The notes beneath the pieces were generated by a model. It did not search any database. It was not told where the DNA came from and saw only the letters and a list, made by a program, of their open reading frames with translations. From Podospora comata (Eukaryota; Ascomycota; Sordariomycetes; Sordariales; Podosporaceae), in assembly GCA_017354895.1 (NCBI GenBank), contig CP071496.1, positions 2,852,001 through 2,916,000 on the forward strand: a DNA stretch of 64,000 bases, in the 5' to 3' direction. The translations under genes were made by a program, and so were the position numbers. Positions 34,144-44,388 of this stretch are shown here, piece by piece. Every line of letters starts with the position of its first letter. Positions within the stretch are counted from its first letter, which is position 1.

Positions 34144-35645
34144 TTTGGGCCGCTATCCCTCTGTTACCAAAGCAGAGATAAGACGATGTCGTGTAATGTC
34201 AAGTAGATAAAGAGACAAAAGAGAAAAGTATATCAAAAAAAAGATGAAGGTGTGTTACCAAGCATAGGGAGAAGAGAAGAGTAACTAAATTCCTTCTTGT
34301 GATACTTGGTCAATTGAGAATTCAAAAATGCGAAGAGAGAAGAAAACTCTGAATGATGGGATGAAAGGAGAAAGAAAGTCCTGGGGATAGGCCGCCTTGA
34401 ATATCACCTCACTTAACCTGGATACCAAGCCAAGGTCGACCTGTCGTGACGGACCACTACGCGGACGAAATGGAACAAGCACAAGGTCTTGATACAATCA
34501 ACCTGGTCAACGGTTGAGAGCCCATTCCTAGCATAGAACTTACATAACGTTCCTTGCATAATGTGAAGATAAGGTGGCGGTCGGCTTGAAGTTGACCCTC
34601 GTCTGAGAAACTCTATCTTGCTTTCAGTAGAGACGGGACAGGTTAGATGAGAAGGGCAAAGGACCACAAGTTTGGTACTGGGGACCAGATGGGGACCCCG
34701 GCCCGGCCGTCCTGTGATGGGGACTAACAGCACTTGCTGGCATTTGTGCTGTGTAGATGATGGATAACAGGGAGAACGAGTTTCCGTTGGAGACTTCTCC
34801 AAAGTATGGCTGTGGGATGTGCTGCTAGCCGGTTTCAGTAGCTCAGTGTATGGCAGGCCAACCACTAATGTGCGCTGTGTCCGGGCTTCCAAGGCCGGTC
34901 GGGCCTGATCTGTTTGGACTTGGATTACCGGCCGGCCCGGGCTCCGGACTGGGCTAGATCTAGGATCAGATGAATATTCACGATGAGAGATCTGCACTAG
35001 TTGGCTTTACTTGAGATGTGAGTCGTGTTGGTTGGATATAATGACTAAGAGAGGTCTGGACAAACAGACCCCAAACGAGACAAGCATGGCAGTGTCCAAG
35101 TGCAAGTCTAAAGTGCCGGTTGGGGACGGGAGCTGGGGGCTGTGGCAAGCTAAGATCTGAGATCTCCCCTTCCCGCCTGTCATCATAAATTTGCGGAAGA
35201 TGTTCTTGGAAGCGGTTTGGCCTGGCTGGCCTCGCGGGAGAGCGGCACAGATCATCTGCGGCGGTTGGAGGACTGCGCCGTGCGGCACCGAGGTGTCGGC
35301 TCACCTTGTCATGTCACCTTTAGCCTCTCTGGGAGAAGAAAGACTGGGAAGGAGTACGGCTTCCCCATGTTCCAAAGTCCATGGCCGGAGGAGGTCGTTT
35401 CGGATATGTTTGGAAACGCCAAGCTCTGGATTTCTCTGGTTGCTGGTCAAGGCCTCGGGTTTGTTTTCTGGGCTTCTCGGTTTGTTCCAGCTCAAGATAG
35501 AAACATGGCGTTCCAATAACGGCCAAGTGTTTTGAGAAGGTAGTTTCCTTGTGGTGCAAAAGTCTTGGAATAGACAAATAACAATGATGATGCTCGTCGA
35601 TTGGGAGCTATTCCTATTAAAACTAGGACTTGCAACTTGATCAGG
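34144..35645. other. Intergenic region upstream of the wall-protein gene
   Basis: No gene is supported. The part next to 34143 is the promoter and leader of the leftward wall-protein gene. Sequence composition is ordinary until about 35,600, where it turns sharply AT-rich at the edge of the repeat fossil. Confidence 0.5.
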
Positions 35646-36360
35646 TTATAATTATAGGTATATTATTGGTTATAATATTAGTTAGCCAAAAAAGCCGAAA
35701 AGTAGTGGAACAGTAGTATTAGGAGTGTTGATATACTTTATAAAAGCTAAGACCTCTTTTCTTTATAATTACTTTGCGTAATCCTATTAGTTTTTTATAA
35801 ACCTGGTGGTTTAAAGTTATATAATATTACCTTATTTTTAGGCTTCAAATTTAGTATATCCCTTTAAATAAACCTTTTAAAGTAAATTTCACAAGATTAT
35901 TTTAAAATATTTACTTTAAAACTTTATAGTTTAATAAATTTACTATAAATTATTAATTTTATTTATTTTAATTAGTAATCTTAATAAAGTATACTATATT
36001 TTAAATGGTAGGTAATTATAATAATAATAAAGTTATTACTAATAAAGTTGATCGACATTAATTTCATAATAATAAAATTAGAGCTTTATTTATGAAAAGT
36101 TATTATTGGATTTATAACTATTAAAACTATAATTTATAAATTAATTAAATGATAATTATAAGTATAATATTGATTATAATACTAATTAACTAAAAAAATC
36201 GAAAACTAAGGAAATAGTAATACTAAAAGTATTTGAATACCCTATAAACCCTAAAACCTCCTTTCACTATATAGTTCACCTCACGTAATCCCGTTCCCCA
36301 CAGACCTGGTGGCCTAGCGCCATGCAATACTACCTTATTTCTCAGGCCTTAAATTCAACA
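35646..36360. mobile_element. Fossil of a small LTR-type element (TRIM-like), RIP-biased
   Basis: Two direct repeats of 211 bp (35646-35856 and 36150-36360) flank 293 bp of very AT-rich DNA. The right copy starts TG and ends CA, as LTRs do. Both copies share blocks around GACCTGGTGG/AACCTGGTGG and TACCTTATTT, plus a TTATAATAyTA region near the start. The internal part is too short to code for anything, so the element would be a miniature non-autonomous LTR form or a collapsed remnant. The left copy and interior are much richer in A and T than the right copy, the pattern expected from repeat-induced point mutation. I found no clear target-site duplication. It is clearly broken and old. Confidence 0.6.
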
Positions 36361-37638
36361 GTCCCCTCTCTCGCCAACCAATTCTATGGGCACGTGCTGA
36401 AGCGGAGGCTATTGTTTTTGGAAGACGCTGAGATGAGCGAGAATCATACACACCATACGACGTTCCGCAGCATGCTGACTTCTGACTGATTTCTGATATC
36501 GGGTCTTGTTGGTGGTGGGTGGTGATGATGCAGGTCGATGCAGGGCGGAAGCTGTACATCTGTTGGTTGAGATGAACGATGGGCGATAATGGCAGGCTGC
36601 AGAGCACGAACCAACCGCTCAAGAGATGCCCTTCTGGGAGAGATGCATGAGGGTTAGGGTTCACAGCATATGCTCAGGTGGAATAAGAGCTCCGTGGTCG
36701 GGTGTTTGCCGTGTTTGACAGGCCTCTAGATGACAATAAATATCTCAGAGGCTCTCTGCTGTGTTTCCCCATGAAAAGTTCTGTGTCACTTGTGGGGGAA
36801 GCGCAATTGGCGACAAAAGAGGAGGCGGCGATGATGGCAAAACGGTTCGCCCAGGAGCAGAGAGGTTGGAGCCGGTCCGGACCTCCTTGGCATTAATTGG
36901 CACCACCGTTAGCGCGGATCTTGGCTCCCGCTTGCGCAGAACCCGGGGAGGGGTGTCGGATGGAACGCCAAACGGAGCAGCCATTCAGCGATCGAGACTC
37001 TTGATATCTGACCCGACAGCGACTTGCTTGTGATGCCTGACGATGTCCCGGCGCTGCCCCCCGGTTGCTCTGCTGACCCCTTTTTGGAGGGATGGGAAGA
37101 GGAGAGGAGGGTTACCTGAGAAAAGCATCAGCTGAACAAAGGCGAAAGCGGCCAGGGCGGCGAGAACAGAGCGAACTGAGCGAGACACAGCGCCCGCTCC
37201 CCCGTTGCCCGTCAATTGCCCGCCAAGTACTGATGGATCACTCAGGCAGCTGTGGGTGCCTCATCAATCCTGTTTCATCAACCACACAAGAAAGGCTAAC
37301 GAGAAGCTTGTTTCTCGACTCAGCCCGGTGCGCCGTCACGTGGAAATGGCGATACCGAGTAGAGCTACCTGCCCAAGATAGCAACCCATGGACATGCAGC
37401 AAACAGCCCGGTCCGGGGGCATATTCTGTCAGAAGTGATATATAGTCATCTCCATCTCCCCCGACTCCTCCAGGTCAGGTCCCCGTGCCCCAGGTCATTT
37501 TGTTTCGACCACATCTGGAGACGAGACCGGCCCTCTTTCCGTCGACCTTTTTCTTCTCTTTTCGGTAACTTTGTTCTTGTTGTGCTCGCTCGTCGTCTGA
37601 CACGTCCATCAACACAAAACGGACGTACCACACACACG
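36361..37638. other. Intergenic region and KHA1 promoter/leader
   Basis: No gene is supported. The last 200 bp are CT-rich (about 37,440-37,640) and read as the leader of the antiporter gene starting at 37639. Confidence 0.5.
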
Positions 37639-40600
37639 ATGGCAGGCGGTGAGCTTACAGGCAACAGCACCGGAGCCCCTCCGCAAGCTGGTGTCCTCGA
37701 GGGCGTCAACCCGATTGTGTATACTCCTTCCAACCCCATCACTCTTTTCATCGTACAGGTATGTCGTTGACACCTCCGCCGTCCGACCTCACCAACTCCC
37801 AGGTCCAGAGCCGCGGGCCGTGTTTCGTTTCACGGCCCACGCGGTGACCGGGCCGTCGTGTTTCTCGGCTTGACTAACAATAGACGCGTGCAACAACACA
37901 CAGGCCATCATTGTCATCATCTTCTGTCAACTACTAGCTTGTAAGTTACCTAGTCATCTCACGAAGCTAGGTTATGCTGACTAACCAACCGTTCAGATCC
38001 GCTACGATGGCTTCACCAACCTCGTGTTATCGCCGAGGTTCTCGGCGGCATTCTGTTGGGCCCCACGGTGATGATGAGGATACCCGGGTTTGAGGCCGGT
38101 ATGTTTCCTAGAGTAAAGATGATGAGTTTGGTGTTACTGACCATATTCAACAGCAATCTTCCCGCCTGCGTCTATGCCAGTCTTCAACAATGTCGCCAAC
38201 CTCGGCCTCATCATTTTCTTGTTTCTCGTTGCGTTGGAAGTAGACATCCGTCTCTTCACGCAAAATTGGAAGGCCGCCCTAAGTGTAGGCATGGCCGGCA
38301 TGATCTTGCCCTTTGGCCTTGGCTTTGCCATTGCCTGGGGTCTGTACAAGGAGTTTCACGTCGACGAAGCTATTGGCTTTGGCGTCTTCGGATTGTTCAT
38401 CGGCACAGCCCTTGCGATCACTGCCTTCCCCGTCCTCTGCCGCATTCTCTCCGAGCTGAACCTCCTCCGCTCGGGTGTCGGTGTCACCGTTCTGGCTGCC
38501 GGCATTGGAAATGACGTGACAGGCTGGGTGCTTCTCGCGCTCTGCGTCGCTTTGACCAACAACAGCAGTGGCTTGGCCGCGCTCTGGGCCTTGCTCTGCT
38601 GCATTGGCTGGACTTTGTTCCTCATCTTCGCCATCCGGCCACCCTTCATTTGGATCCTCAAGCGGACCGGAAGCTTGCATAATGGCCCTACCCAGGGAAT
38701 GGTTGCGCTGACCTTGCTCATGGTTCTGGCCTCCTCTTGGTTTACTGGTGGGTTGGTATCATATCCCGAGGATCCCATACATACGCTAACTGGACCAGGA
38801 ATCATTGGTGTTCATCCCATTTTTGGAGCCTTCCTGGTGGGACTGATCTGTCCCCACGATGGCGGTTTCGCTATCAAGCTTACTGAGAAGATTGAGGATC
38901 TTATCTCGGTCCTCTTTTTGCCTTTGTACTTTGCCCTGTCTGGGCTGAAGACCAACCTAGGTCTTCTCAACGATGGTATCACATGGGGTTACTGCATCGG
39001 GGTCATTGCCTGCGCCTTTGCTGGTAAGATCATTGGTGGCACCCTCGCAGCTCGCGCCAACAAGCTGCTCTGGCGTGAGAGTTTCACTATTGGCGCCCTG
39101 ATGTCTTGCAAGGGTCTGGTCGAGTTGATCGTGCTTGTGAGTGTCGCGTGACGATCTGGAACTTTTAGTAACGGGCATACTGACAATATTGCAGAACATT
39201 GGTTACCAGGCAGGTATCCTGTCCGAAACCACCTTCAGCATGTTCGTTGTTATGGCTTTGGTCACAACCGTAGCCACGACCCCCATGACAAAGCTGCTGT
39301 ATCCCAAGTGGTACCAAACCAAGGTTGAGCGATGGAGAAAGGGTGAGATCGACTGGGACGGCAACGAGTTGAACCCCTCTGAGAGCCTGCAGGGCGGTCT
39401 CAAGAAGGGCGTCGACTCTCAGATCCGCCGTCTCATGGTTCATCTCCGTCTCGACAGTCTCCCCAGCCTCTTCACCTTCATCACCATCCTCAGCCCCGAA
39501 AGCGTCACCAAGAAGCAGGTCGAGCCCGAAACCCCTGATGCCGAGTCCACCGAGGTCGTCATCAAGAAACGCCCCCTGGAAGTCCACGGTATGCGCATTC
39601 TCGAGCTCACCGACCGTACCTCATCCGTCATGCACCTCACCGAAGGCGAAGACTTTTACTCTCTCCGCGACCCCGTGGTCAATGCCTTCCGCACCTTCTC
39701 CCAGCTCCACGACGTCGCCGTCTCGGGCCGCGTCGCCGTCGTCCCCGCCGACTCCTACGCCGAAACCCTCATGACCCAAGCCCACGAAGTCTCCTCCGAC
39801 TTCGCCCTGATCCCCTGGGGCGAAAGCGGCTCCATGTCCGAAGACCAGTCCTTCCCCGTCACAGCCGACACCAACGAGCGCTTCAAATCCTTCACCCATC
39901 TCGACTTCATCGGCCAAACCCTCGAGAAAGCCTCCGCCATCTGCAACGCAGGCATCTTCATCGACAACGGCTTCGGCGGCATCACCAAGCCCGTCGACCG
40001 CCCCGAGCTCCAACGCACCAAATCCGCCATCTCCATCCGCAACCAAGCCGACGTCGCCGTCCTCCCCGTCGCCAACAAGTCCCACCACATCTTCTTCCCC
40101 TTCTTCGGCGGCGCCGACGACCGCGTCGCGCTGCGCATCGTTCTTCAACTAGCCAAGAACCCCCACGTCTCGGCCACCATCGTCCGGATCAACAACAGCG
40201 AAAAAGAAAAACTGTCCTCCACTGCCAAATCCGCTGCTGCGTCGACCACCACGACGGAAGACAACAGCGAGACCAACAAGACTGCGGTCTCTTCTTCTCC
40301 CGTCTCTGGAACTGACGTTGAGGATGGTGCGCTTTACGCCACGCTCAAGAGCTCTCTCCCGGAAGACCTCGCTACTAGAGTGAATTTCTCTGAGGCGGAT
40401 GTCCCCGCTGGGAAGGAGGAACTCAAGGAGATTATCCTGCTTGCTCAACAAGCGGTGGGCAACACGAGGGACAATGCCGGTGATGTTGTCGTTTTGGGCC
40501 GACGCAATGCCAAGAAGGGGTTTGCTGAGGTCGGTGGGAGCAGCAGTAGCGCTGCTGGTGGCGGGGTGCCGGACCTGAAGAATACCGTTGGGGAGGTGGC

Positions 40601-40673
40601 GGAGAGGTTGATCACCACGGGGATCAGGGCTAGTTTGTTGGTTATTCAGGCTGGGGGGCGGGGGCAGGCTTGA
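37639..40673 (+). CDS. KHA1: K+/H+ antiporter Kha1 (CPA2 family)
   Basis: Six exons (37639-37758, 37904-37940, 37997-38098, 38154-38747, 38799-39136, 39195-40673) give 889 residues; yeast Kha1 has 873. The first 430 residues form a Na+/H+-exchanger domain with about twelve membrane segments, including PRVIAEVLGGILLGPTVM, LFLVALEVDI, ALAITAFPVLCRILSEL and GIGNDVTGWVLLAL, where the Asp pair marks the ion-binding core. The cytosolic C-terminal half has family blocks such as KSHHIFFPFFGGADDRVALR. The fourth intron is 51 nt, in frame and stop-free, but has a GCTAAC branch site and restores WFTGIIGVHPIFGAF when removed, so I treat it as real. Family members sit in Golgi-like membranes and exchange K+ for H+, tuning lumenal pH. 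Location is inferred from yeast. Confidence 0.94.
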
Positions 40674-41439
40674 TGAGTCTTGATGATGGTGATGATGGTG
40701 ATGATGATGATGATGGATGTTGAGGTTAATAATTGTGTGATGGATGTTTGGGAATGATTAGATGTGTAAGGATGGATGGGATGAATGGTTATAGGTCACG
40801 GGGTCATGCTCTCGGACACTACAACTGATGGTAATATGGGAATAGGAGCGTGATACCCCCTCTTTCGTTTTTGGGATTATGTTAGGTATATAGGTCATGG
40901 TTTATGGGTAGCGATCTAGTTTGCATACATAACGAGTGGCTGTTTTGTATCCTCTGATTTGTTATAGCTGTTCCCGGAGCAGGTAATCAGGATGTTCCTC
41001 TCCCAAGCTTCCATGCAATCCTGCTTGCAATGACTGATGAAGACCTAGTCAAATCGCCGACCATGCCACTTTTAAGATTCCGCCTACGACTTCACACACA
41101 CGCCTGCTGAAACACACGAAAAGGAAAACACTTTCTCTTCTTTTTTTTTATCTACCGCAAAGCACCTAACCTCTCCAAATGCCCGCAATGCGCCCCAGAC
41201 CTTAAAATACCACAGAATTTGTATTTACATGATTTCAAAGACAACAGAAAGCAGCCTCCTCGTAGTGATGTGTGCTCTATGCCAAGAAGCCAGAGGGACT
41301 ATCCAACCTTGCAGTGAAGCAAAAGTAAGAGAGAAAGGTGAGACAAAAGCCATATCGGAAACACAAGCGTAGCAATATACCACACCCTGGGGGGAGTCGT
41401 CTCTCCAACTTTGTACAACACTCTTGTCCCCCCGCAAAC
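40674..41439. other. Convergent 3' region between KHA1 and RIB3
   Basis: 766 bp with no gene. A short GAT/GATGGT microsatellite (about 40683-40716) directly follows the KHA1 stop codon. Confidence 0.55.
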
Positions 41440-42228
41440 TTATTGCGTCCCATTCACCCCCCCCTTCACCAACTTCCCCTCCGTCTTCTCAAGATACTCA
41501 ACCATATCCGCAATCGTCGCCACCCTCAACCCCCACCTTCTCGCAAAATCCACGCACGCCTGCCCCCTCATCATCCCCGGCTCCTCCCTCACCGCCCGTC
41601 CCTCAACCTCGATCCCATCCTCCACCAACTCGCTAATCACTCCCGCAGGCTTCTTTCCCGCCAACCTACACAAGTCGATAGCAGCCTCGGTATGCCCCCG
41701 TCGATCCCTCACACCCCCCTCCCTCGCCCTAAGCGGAAAAACATGTCCCGGCCTCCTGAACGTGTCGGGGGTGGAGGCAGGATCAGCAAGCTGCCTGCAC
41801 ACCAGCGCGCGGTCGTGGGCCGAGATGCCCGTCGTGACGGACGGGTCGGCCGAGTCGACCGAGATGGTGTAGGCGGTCGTGCGGAGGTCCTGGTTGTGGG
41901 TGACCATCTGGGGGAGGTCGAGGGACGAGCAGCGGTCGGGGAGGATGGGGGCGCAGATGAGCCCGCTGGAGTGCCGGATCATGAAGGCCATTTGTTGGGT
42001 CGTGATTGACTCGGCGGCGATGATGAGGTCGGCTTCGTTTTCGCGGGAGGGGTCGTCGAGGATGACGACGAATTCGCCGTTGCCTGGGGGGCGGGGGGCG
42101 GGGAGTTAGCATAGGGGATTTGGGTAGGGGAGGGAAAGGGGGAGCATACGGAAGGCCTCGATTGTGTCGGGGATGGAGTCGAACTGTGAGGAGTCGATGT
42201 TGTCGACTGCGGTGGTGGTGGAGGGCAT
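41440..42228 (-). CDS. RIB3: 3,4-dihydroxy-2-butanone-4-phosphate synthase (riboflavin)
   Basis: Exon 1 (42228-42150) and exon 2 (42083-41440), with a 66-bp intron, encode 240 residues, typical for fungal Rib3. Family motifs are intact: DDPSRENEADL (acidic metal and substrate loop), MIRHSSGLICAPI, DRRGHTEAAIDLCRLAG and PAGVISELVEDG. The intron splits the Arg codon before NGEFVVILDD. The enzyme converts ribulose 5-phosphate to formate and the four-carbon unit used with the pyrimidine intermediate to make lumazine, the precursor of riboflavin. It needs Mg2+ and works as a dimer; yeast Rib3 is cytosolic with a mitochondrial pool. There is no GTP-cyclohydrolase II fusion, as expected for fungi. 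It is divergent from COQ3. Confidence 0.96.
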
Positions 42229-43190
42229 TGTTGGGGCTTTGTTATGTGCGCTTCCAACTGGAAGTCGCTAGGGCACAAGAGTTGAAAGGGTATAAACGTC
42301 CAGATTATTTTGTTTGGGTTGCGGCGACAACGGTCAAGCAGGATGCGCGCGCGCAATGATGGTGGTGCTGGGACCGAGTTGGCTGTCTGGCTGGCGCTCG
42401 GTAGGTCGTTCGGTTGCAGTGGGGGTTCAGTCGGCTCAATTGCGACTTGTGAGGGGTCCCCGAAAAATTATAAAGTTGGAGAGCGACTTCGGGGCGAATG
42501 CACCAAGGGTCCTATTGTATAGCGGCGGCGACTTTCATTACTCGGCTTCCTTAGGAGGAGTCTGGATTGGGACGAGACCGTGGTATATATGTATATACAG
42601 CTCGGTGATCACCTGCCAATTTATGACGCTGAACCCAGCCGCTCGGTACAAGTCACACGAGGACGTCTTTATTCGGCAGCGGGCAGCAGGGTATCCCGAT
42701 TGTGGGGTTACTTTCACCACTCTCGCGATGCCGAAGAGTTGGTCTGTTTGACGTGATCACTATTTGCTATGGCTTTTTACAAATCTACAAATTTAAGGGG
42801 AGGGATAGTGAGAGAGAATGAATATGTCACCAATTACCAACTATCCAGGTCCCCTTACATAACATTGTCCCCTACAAGATGACGGTCGCTGACAAACAAC
42901 CGCCATGCCATTGACCGCATTCCCACATGGAATTTCTCATCTGCTCCTCGCTGCGGGCGGCGGCTCGGCTTTCACAGGAACAGATTCCCCGCGGCTGATG
43001 GATGGACGGCTGCGGGGCACAAACGCCGAGCCAACGCTAGAATTGTTCTGGAACCCTGCAAGTCCTTGGCAGTAAGACCCATGTCGCTGGGAATCTGCAT
43101 CTGACGTTGCGCGCGCGCGCAAGCCAATTCCAGCTCTTCTCTCAAAAACCTCAGCATCCCGCAAGGTGCCCGCCAGCCAACATCATCACC
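42229..43190. promoter_or_regulatory. Divergent promoter region RIB3/COQ3
   Basis: 962 bp between two cofactor-biosynthesis genes that point away from each other. A TATATGTATATA stretch lies near 42584. No gene is seen; short frames here are not protein-like. Confidence 0.5.
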
Positions 43191-44084
43191 ATGCGGTCCT
43201 CCCTCCTCCGCCCAGCCACTCCCCGGGCTCTTCTCCGAAGACCGCCACAACCATCCCGCCGTCTCCTCCCCCTCCTCGCCCACCCATCACAACAACCAAA
43301 CCCCCCACCATGTCGCCCCCACAGCACAACCACCGCCTCCAGCGTCAACGAAACCGAAATCTCCCACTTCTCCTCCCTAGCCTCCTCCTGGTGGGACCCC
43401 CACGGCCCCTCCCGCCCCCTCCACCTCATGAACCCCCACCGCCACGACTTCATCCGCTCCTGCCTCTCCTCCTCCCCAATCTCCCCCCCTTACTCCTCCC
43501 TAACCTACCTCGACATCGGCTGCGGAGGAGGCATCTTCGCCGAATCCGCCGCCCGCCTCCCCGCCACCCTCTCCATAACCGGAATCGACGCCTCCCCCGT
43601 CATAATCTCCGTCGCCAAATCCCACGCCAGACGAGACCCCTCCCTCGCCCAAAAGCTAAGCTACCTCAACTCCCCAATCGAGTCCCTCGTCCTCCCCCCA
43701 GTGGACATCGTCACTTGCTTTGAAGTAATCGAACACGTCGATTACCCCTCTCAGTTTTTGGGGGAACTGATAAAGTTTGTCAGGCCGGGCGGGTGGGTTG
43801 TCATGAGCACCATTGCGAGGACGTGGATGAGCTGGGTGACTACCAATCTTGTGGCAGAGGATATCTTGAAGATGGTGCCAAAGGGGACGCACGACTGGGA
43901 CAAATACCTTCATGAGTATGAGCTGCGGGAGTGGTTTAGCAAGGAAAACTCACGGGAAGGGAAAAAGGTTTGGGGAGACGCAAGGGTGATGGGGGTGGTG
44001 TTTGTGCCGGGGTGTGGGTGGAAGGAGGTCAAGGGGAGTGAGAAGCTTGGGAATTATTTCTTTGGTGTGCAGAGGTTGGTTTAG
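43191..44084 (+). CDS. COQ3: Ubiquinone O-methyltransferase Coq3, mitochondrial
   Basis: A single exon of 297 residues. ATG 43191 (CACCATGCGG) was preferred to an upstream in-frame ATG because it begins an Arg/Pro-rich, acid-free mitochondrial presequence (MRSSLLRPATPRALLRR). The methyltransferase core follows: HFSSLASSWWDPHGPSRPLH (the Coq3/UbiG signature), LMNPHRHDFI, motif I LDIGCGGGIFAE binding S-adenosylmethionine, then EVIEHV, and STIARTWMSW near the C-terminal substrate side, ending with ELREWF and NYFFGVQ. The enzyme carries out both O-methylations of ubiquinone synthesis on the matrix side of the inner membrane, in the CoQ synthome. No introns are evident. Confidence 0.95.
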   Translation: MRSSLLRPATPRALLRRPPQPSRRLLPLLAHPSQQPNPPPCRPHSTTTASSVNETEISHFSSLASSWWDPHGPSRPLHLMNPHRHDFIRSCLSSSPISPPYSSLTYLDIGCGGGIFAESAARLPATLSITGIDASPVIISVAKSHARRDPSLAQKLSYLNSPIESLVLPPVDIVTCFEVIEHVDYPSQFLGELIKFVRPGGWVVMSTIARTWMSWVTTNLVAEDILKMVPKGTHDWDKYLHEYELREWFSKENSREGKKVWGDARVMGVVFVPGCGWKEVKGSEKLGNYFFGVQRLV

Positions 44085-44388
44085 GCCAGGGGGGGTTATT
44101 TCAGAATTGAAAGAGGGAAGTGGTGTATGATTATGACCTGGGCGGGACGGGGGTGGGTAAAAAGCAAGACATGCCGCATCACTATTGTAGGGGGAAATAA
44201 AATGTTGAAAGCAGAGGCGCAAAATCAGATGATAGCACATGGTTGCGGGTTTCTGTTCTCCGCAGAGATGTCGTTCTTAGACAGAAGAAAAAAGCAAATG
44301 ATCAAGTACCCTATCCAACACTGAACCCATTTTAAGTGACCCTCTAGTGCTATGAACAAACAACCAGAACAGCAACATCACCACCACC
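44085..44388. other. Convergent 3' region between COQ3 and UTP14
   Basis: 304 bp with no gene; it carries the two 3' ends that face each other. Confidence 0.6.

Noticed and set aside
38279-38805. Minus-strand frames of 133 and 149 codons opposite the antiporter
   Set aside because: Shadows of the Kha1 membrane domain; hydrophilic, domain-free and overlapping each other.
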